The notes beneath the pieces are model-generated. The model ran no database searches, was not told the origin of the DNA, and saw only the letters and a list, made by a program, of their open reading frames with translations. DNA of 8,330 bases, taken from positions 1 to 8,330 of the forward strand of contig CAJXVF010000074.1 of NCBI GenBank assembly GCA_913060845.1. The letters run 5' to 3'. Made by a program: the position numbers and the translations under genes. This DNA is from an uncultured Alphaproteobacteria bacterium. Its GTDB lineage: Bacteria; Pseudomonadota; Alphaproteobacteria; Bin95. Of this stretch, positions 5,100 through 8,330 are shown piece after piece. The first letter of the stretch is position 1; each line of letters begins with the position of its first letter.

Positions 5100-5801
5100 A
5101 TGCGCGAGATCGTGCTTGATACCGAAACCACAGGCTTTGACCCTGAAACAGGCGACCGCGTGGTAGAAATCGGCTGCGTCGAGCTTAATTTTCATGTGCC
5201 GACCGGGAATGAGTATCACTGCTATATCAACCCCGAACGTGACATGCCGGAAGGGGCGTTCGGCGTTCATGGCCTTTCCGGAGAATTTCTGTCCGACAAG
5301 CCAGTATTCGCTGATATCGTTGATGATTTTCTGGAATTCATTGGCGATGACGCTGCATTGGTCATCCATAACGCCAGCTTCGATTCCAAGTTTTTGAATG
5401 CTGAGCTGAAATGGCTGAATCGCCCACCACTGCCTGAAGTTCGTTTGATCGATACGCTGGAAATCGCCCGTCGTCGCTTTCCAGGCGGTGCAAACAGCCT
5501 GGACGCCCTTTGTCGTCGCTTCGACGTCGACCTAAGCGTTCGTGACAAGCATGGTGCGCTGGTTGATTGTCAGCTACTGGCGGCGGTTTATCTGGAACTC
5601 ATTGGCGGGCGCCAGCCGGGTCTGTCACTTGTCGCTGATGCCCAGGATACATCCAAGACGCAAAACCGGTCTGCTTCTGGCCAAATGGCCCAGATCAAGC
5701 GCGAATTCCGCCCAGCACGACCCCACACGGCGTCCGAAGCTGAAAAGGCTGCCCATGCCGCGTTCGTCGATGGATTGAAAGAGCCGATCTGGCGCGCTTA
5801 G
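5100..5801 (+). CDS. dnaQ: DNA polymerase III epsilon subunit (3'-5' proofreading exonuclease)
   Basis: 233-residue DEDDh exonuclease that removes misincorporated nucleotides as part of the replicative polymerase core (alpha-epsilon-theta in E. coli). All active-site residues are visible: D7 and E9 in the first motif (LDTETTG), D95 in HNASFDSKFLNAEL, and H151 and D156 in HGALVDC. The C-terminal part after about residue 175 is a linker rich in Ser, Gln and Lys leading to FVDGLKEPIWRA. This is where epsilon normally contacts the polymerase subunit. The ATG at 5100 follows an AAAGGA ribosome-binding site (5085-5090); the in-frame ATG at 5028 lies inside coaE and gives a non-homologous N-terminus. 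It is the last gene of the operon, and its TAG overlaps the stop codon of the convergent chrR-like gene. Confidence 0.95.
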   Translation: MREIVLDTETTGFDPETGDRVVEIGCVELNFHVPTGNEYHCYINPERDMPEGAFGVHGLSGEFLSDKPVFADIVDDFLEFIGDDAALVIHNASFDSKFLNAELKWLNRPPLPEVRLIDTLEIARRRFPGGANSLDALCRRFDVDLSVRDKHGALVDCQLLAAVYLELIGGRQPGLSLVADAQDTSKTQNRSASGQMAQIKREFRPARPHTASEAEKAAHAAFVDGLKEPIWRA

Positions 5802-6452
5802 AGCTTAGCGATTAATCCGGCCAGCTTCGGCAACAGCCCAGTGAACTTCAGCGGACCGTCTGTCACCAGTAAGCAGATGCACACGTCTCCCGGCCCTGCG
5901 GCGGGCATGTGGGTCACATCCGCATCGGCCTGCTGTACATCCGCCTGGACCATAGACTGCATCCCCATCAACAACGCTGCCTTGCAGCACCAGAATGATT
6001 TCCTGGCCGTTATGGGTATGTTCGGGCACCACAGCACCGGGCGGGATCGTCAGCAGGCGGGCGGATGCCTTGCCATCGGTCGTTGGCAGAATGCACTGCC
6101 GGACATTACCGCCAATAGACCGCCATTTTATTGCATCCACATCTCCGCCCAGATAATCAGCCAACGGGGCCGGTAGAATGGCGTTCGGATTGGAAGGCTT
6201 GGGCGGCTCCGGCTGTAGCTGTCGGGCGTCTTGGATAGCGGCGAGCGCGTAATCCAGCGTAGAGTTGGTCATTGGGACGGCTGGCAGGCTATCAAGTGCC
6301 GCACCACCAATAGCATCAAGTGCGATTGCGTCGGCTCTGCAGTCCGCGCACATGGCCAAATGCGAGGCCATAGCCAAGCTCCAGCCTTCGGCTAAGGCAC
6401 CTGCGCCATAGTCCGCCAGCAGATCATCGCTTGGGTGCCAGTTCAGTCCCAT
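5798..6452 (-). CDS. chrR: ChrR-like zinc anti-sigma factor with cupin domain, frameshifted near its 3' end
   Basis: Related to ChrR, which holds an ECF sigma-E factor inactive in the cytoplasm until singlet oxygen or organic hydroperoxides trigger its release. The N-terminal anti-sigma zinc site is H6, H31, C35, C38 (HLAMCADC), the same numbers as in Rhodobacter sphaeroides ChrR. The C-terminal cupin has PEHTHNGQE (H145, H147, E151). As read, the frame then derails after VYGPG (residue 170) into an Arg/Gly-rich tail and stops at 5805 (215 residues). Removing one G of the GG at 5942-5941 gives GPGDVQQADADVTH and then CLLVTDGPLKFTGLLPKL, ending at 5798: a 217-residue protein with the fourth cupin ligand H181, in line with the roughly 213-residue family. 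So either a sequencing or assembly error, or a real cupin-inactivating mutation. No ECF sigma gene is adjacent. The ribosome-binding site is weak (GAGAGAG). Confidence 0.85.
5941..5950 (-). other. Single-base frameshift site in the chrR-like gene
   Basis: The minus strand reads GTCCAGGCGG here. Codons GGT CCA GGC GGA TGT carry on the scrambled frame; with one G fewer, GGT CCA GGC GAT GTA CAG joins the conserved cupin C-terminus. The conserved frame is open from here to its TAA at 5800-5798. The extra base lies in a short GG run, where either an error or slippage is plausible. Confidence 0.75.
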
Positions 6453-6503
6453 AAAAACTCTCTCTCAGCCAATGCTGGAGCAGTGTCGGTCGCATTTCAA
6501 GAA

Positions 6504-6520
6504 GAGCCTTCAGGCGGCTC
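6504..6520 (-). terminator. Weak candidate intrinsic terminator after rsmB
   Basis: On the minus strand GAGCC (6520-6516) pairs with GGCTC (6508-6504) across a 7-nt loop and is followed by TTCTT. The stem is only 5 bp and the T-run is broken, so termination would be partial at best. It sits in the 91-bp gap between rsmB and the chrR-like gene, which otherwise holds nothing I can recognise. Confidence 0.25.
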
Positions 6521-6543
6521 GGTGTATCAGCTGAACGGGCGGT

Positions 6544-7875
6544 TCAGTCCGATGGATCAGTTTCCGCAGAATTTTCTTCTGGTGCCTTCTCTACCTCTGT
6601 GCGCGTAAGCGCTGCTGCGAAGAACCCATCGCAGCCATGTTGGGCTGGCGTTAGCTTCAGATAGGGGCCGGTGAGGGGGGCAGGAAAGCGCGCTGGCGGA
6701 TCGAGGCGGAAGTCTGGATGGCTGCTCAAAAACGCGTCGATCTGCGCCTCATTCTCCTCCGGCAGCATGGAGCACGTGGCGTAAACGAGGCGGCCGCCTG
6801 GCCGAACGAGACGCGCCGCCCGTTCCAGGATGACGGCCTGTAAAGCGACCAATTCTGAAAGCGGCGGGCTTTTGCGACTCCAGCGGGCATCCGGATTGCG
6901 CCGCCATGCGCCAACGCCAGTGCATGGTGCATCGACAAGCACGCGGTCAAAGCGGCGTTTCCGGCGTTTCAGCCAGGAATCAGCGCCAGTTGAAATCTCC
7001 CGGCGCTGCACATTATCAACCCCAGCCTTAGCGTATCGGGGAGCGGATCGTTCCAGCCGCCGTGCATCACTATCGAGTGCGAAAAGGCGGCCCTTGTTCT
7101 GCATATCTGCAGCGAGCGCCAAGGTTTTGCCGCCGGCCCCAGCGCAAAAATCAACCACACTTTCACCAGGTTGCGCCCCGACCATCATGGCGACGAGTTG
7201 GGAGCCTTCATCTTGCGGATCAACGGCACCATCCAGTAACCCAGGCAGTCGCCCAAGTGCGACGCGCTCCATCAATCGAATGCCATAGGGTGAATACGGC
7301 ATGCCACGTGCTTCGAACCCGGCGGCGCGGATCTCGGCGAGGGCATGCTCGTGGGTGGTTTTCAGGGTGTTGACCCTAAGATCGAGCGGGGCAGGCTCAC
7401 GGAGGGCGGCCAGCTCGTCGGCAGCATGGTCGCCGAATGCAGCGTTGAACCCAGGCCAGGCCCAATCTGGGCATTCCAGTTCTGCCTGAAGCGGCATGCC
7501 CGCACCGGCAAGCGGTGGGGGCCCAAGTGAACCCAGCCAACCGAGCTCTTCTGTCGTCAGCGGTGGTGGGCCGTATTGGGCATCGGCAGTCATAGCGCTT
7601 AAGTCGTACATGGATGCGCCGCCGGTCAGAACAGCATCTGCCAGAATGCGCGCGCGAGGGCCGGGTTCAGCACCGGCAGCGCGCAGGCGCCAATCCAAGC
7701 GGCCCTGGCGTCGGACTGCGCCGAACACGTGATCCCCCAAAGATGATCGATCCTTGGAGCCGATATACCGGCGGGCACGAACATAGCGTTGCAAAATCAA
7801 GTCGAGTGGCCCTGGGTTGGTAGCCTGCTCGTCTAGAATTTCGATAGCGGCGGCGATAATGGCGCCTGGCTGCAT
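6544..7875 (-). CDS. rsmB: 16S rRNA (cytosine-C5) methyltransferase, RsmB/NOP2 family
   Basis: 443-residue SAM-dependent RNA methyltransferase; the E. coli relative of about 430 residues methylates C967 of 16S rRNA. The N-terminal roughly 120 residues (AIIAAAIEILDE...RYIGSKDRSSLGDHVFGAVRR) fit the NusB-like RNA-binding region. Then come LDLRVNTLK (164-172), the SAM loop DFCAGAGGK (242-250), motif IV DAPCTG with C318 and motif VI YATCSMLPEENE with nucleophile C368, the two-cysteine pair of m5C RNA methyltransferases. The C-terminus ends in an acidic tail (TEVEKAPEENSAETDPSD). I start at the ATG at 7875, which overlaps the stop of the Smr gene as TAATG; a frame open to 7986 adds 37 Arg/Pro-rich residues from inside that gene. 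Exact target base is inferred from family, not shown. Confidence 0.9.
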   Translation of the reverse strand: MQPGAIIAAAIEILDEQATNPGPLDLILQRYVRARRYIGSKDRSSLGDHVFGAVRRQGRLDWRLRAAGAEPGPRARILADAVLTGGASMYDLSAMTADAQYGPPPLTTEELGWLGSLGPPPLAGAGMPLQAELECPDWAWPGFNAAFGDHAADELAALREPAPLDLRVNTLKTTHEHALAEIRAAGFEARGMPYSPYGIRLMERVALGRLPGLLDGAVDPQDEGSQLVAMMVGAQPGESVVDFCAGAGGKTLALAADMQNKGRLFALDSDARRLERSAPRYAKAGVDNVQRREISTGADSWLKRRKRRFDRVLVDAPCTGVGAWRRNPDARWSRKSPPLSELVALQAVILERAARLVRPGGRLVYATCSMLPEENEAQIDAFLSSHPDFRLDPPARFPAPLTGPYLKLTPAQHGCDGFFAAALTRTEVEKAPEENSAETDPSD

Positions 7876-8330
7876 TAGTGGGCCCGATCTTTGCGGCGGA
7901 GGGTGACATAAAACGCGCCGGCGCCGCCGTGGCGCTGGTCTGCTTGGGCATGGCCCGCAACGATATCTGGCATGCGAGCGAGCCATTGCGGTGCCTCACG
8001 CTTTAGCACGCCTTTGCCTGCCCCTGTTGTATCAAGCCCACGCCCGGTGATGACAAGCACAGCCCTGCGGCCCATTTGCTGGCTCGCGCGGAGGAAACTG
8101 CGGAGATTGCGCTCGGCCTCTCTAGCGGTCATGCCATGCAAGTCGAGCCGTCCTTCGATGGGCAAACGGCCCCGCTTCAAACGCGTAAGCTGCGCGCGGT
8201 CTAAGTGTTTTTCTGGTGCTGGCTTTAGGCTCGGCGCCAGATAATCAGTTTCCAACGGCCGCGCTGCTGTTTCCGCCAAATGCTGGCGGACGGCTGCGGG
8301 ATTCAGCGCTGGGCGCGCCAAATACGGAGT
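7875..8330 (-). CDS. Smr-domain protein, 5' end cut by the window edge
   Basis: The frame is open to the last base of the window, so the true start lies beyond it; the TTG at 8321 is just the first possible start codon inside and is not credible as the real one. The visible 150 or so residues end in a small MutS-related (Smr) domain of the type found as stand-alone proteins in alphaproteobacteria (SmrA/COG2840-like): LDLHGMTAREAERNLRSFL, then AVLVITGRG, GKGVLKREAPQWL and GGAGAFYVTLRR. Smr domains are nicking or RNA-cleaving endonuclease folds using the LDxHG histidine. The usual HGxG is TGRG here, as is common in this subgroup. What this protein acts on in the cell is unknown. Its stop overlaps the rsmB start (TAATG). 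In relatives mltA often precedes it. Confidence 0.88.
   Translation of the reverse strand, partial: TPYLARPALNPAAVRQHLAETAARPLETDYLAPSLKPAPEKHLDRAQLTRLKRGRLPIEGRLDLHGMTAREAERNLRSFLRASQQMGRRAVLVITGRGLDTTGAGKGVLKREAPQWLARMPDIVAGHAQADQRHGGAGAFYVTLRRKDRAH

Noticed and set aside
6453..6543. Remnant of an ECF sigma factor gene between rsmB and the chrR-like gene
   Set aside because: Only 91 bp remain, and I found no sigma-like peptide in any frame there.

Overview
The window looks like ordinary core chromosome of an alphaproteobacterium, moderately GC-rich and richer towards the right end. It reads as the left end of an assembled contig, because bases 1-31 are a leftover Illumina Nextera (Tn5) adapter and not biology. 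The order hemJ-hemE / divergent intergenic gap / ppsR(DUF299)-maf-aroE-coaE-dnaQ is the classic alphaproteobacterial gene cluster around the chromosome origin. In Caulobacter crescentus, Cori lies between hemE and the RP001-type gene, which is the DUF299 gene. No finer taxonomic placement is supportable from what I can see.

Layout. 1-31: adapter. 32-255: non-coding stretch downstream of hemJ on the minus strand, with a perfect TTGACA and a nested hairpin; in relatives the next gene would be rho, so this is probably the start of the rho leader. 256-1724, minus strand: hemJ and hemE, two haem-synthesis genes 2 nt apart. 1725-2192: a 468-bp divergent intergenic region with several DnaA-box-like 9-mers, two AT-rich patches, a 14-bp inverted repeat and five GANTC sites; this is my candidate oriC. 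2193-5801, plus strand: ppsR, maf, aroE, coaE and dnaQ, nearly all overlapping or closely abutting, so one operon running away from the putative origin. 5798-8330, minus strand: a ChrR-like zinc anti-sigma factor, the 16S rRNA methyltransferase RsmB and an Smr-domain protein cut by the right edge.

How the parts relate. Genes on both sides of the intergenic gap are transcribed away from it, as expected for genes co-oriented with two replication forks. The right-hand operon mixes metabolism regulation (PPSR), nucleotide housecleaning (Maf), shikimate synthesis (AroE), the last step of CoA synthesis (CoaE) and replication proofreading (DnaQ). The third block converges on dnaQ, and the stop codons overlap.

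The points most worth a second look are the candidate replication origin with its GANTC cluster and TTATCCCCA boxes, and the ChrR gene. ChrR carries what looks like one extra base near 5941 that scrambles the last quarter of the protein; removing it restores a 217-residue ChrR with every zinc ligand in register. It also has no ECF sigma partner beside it. I found no CRISPR array, tRNA, rRNA, insertion sequence or defence system, and I do not think a novel multi-gene system is present.
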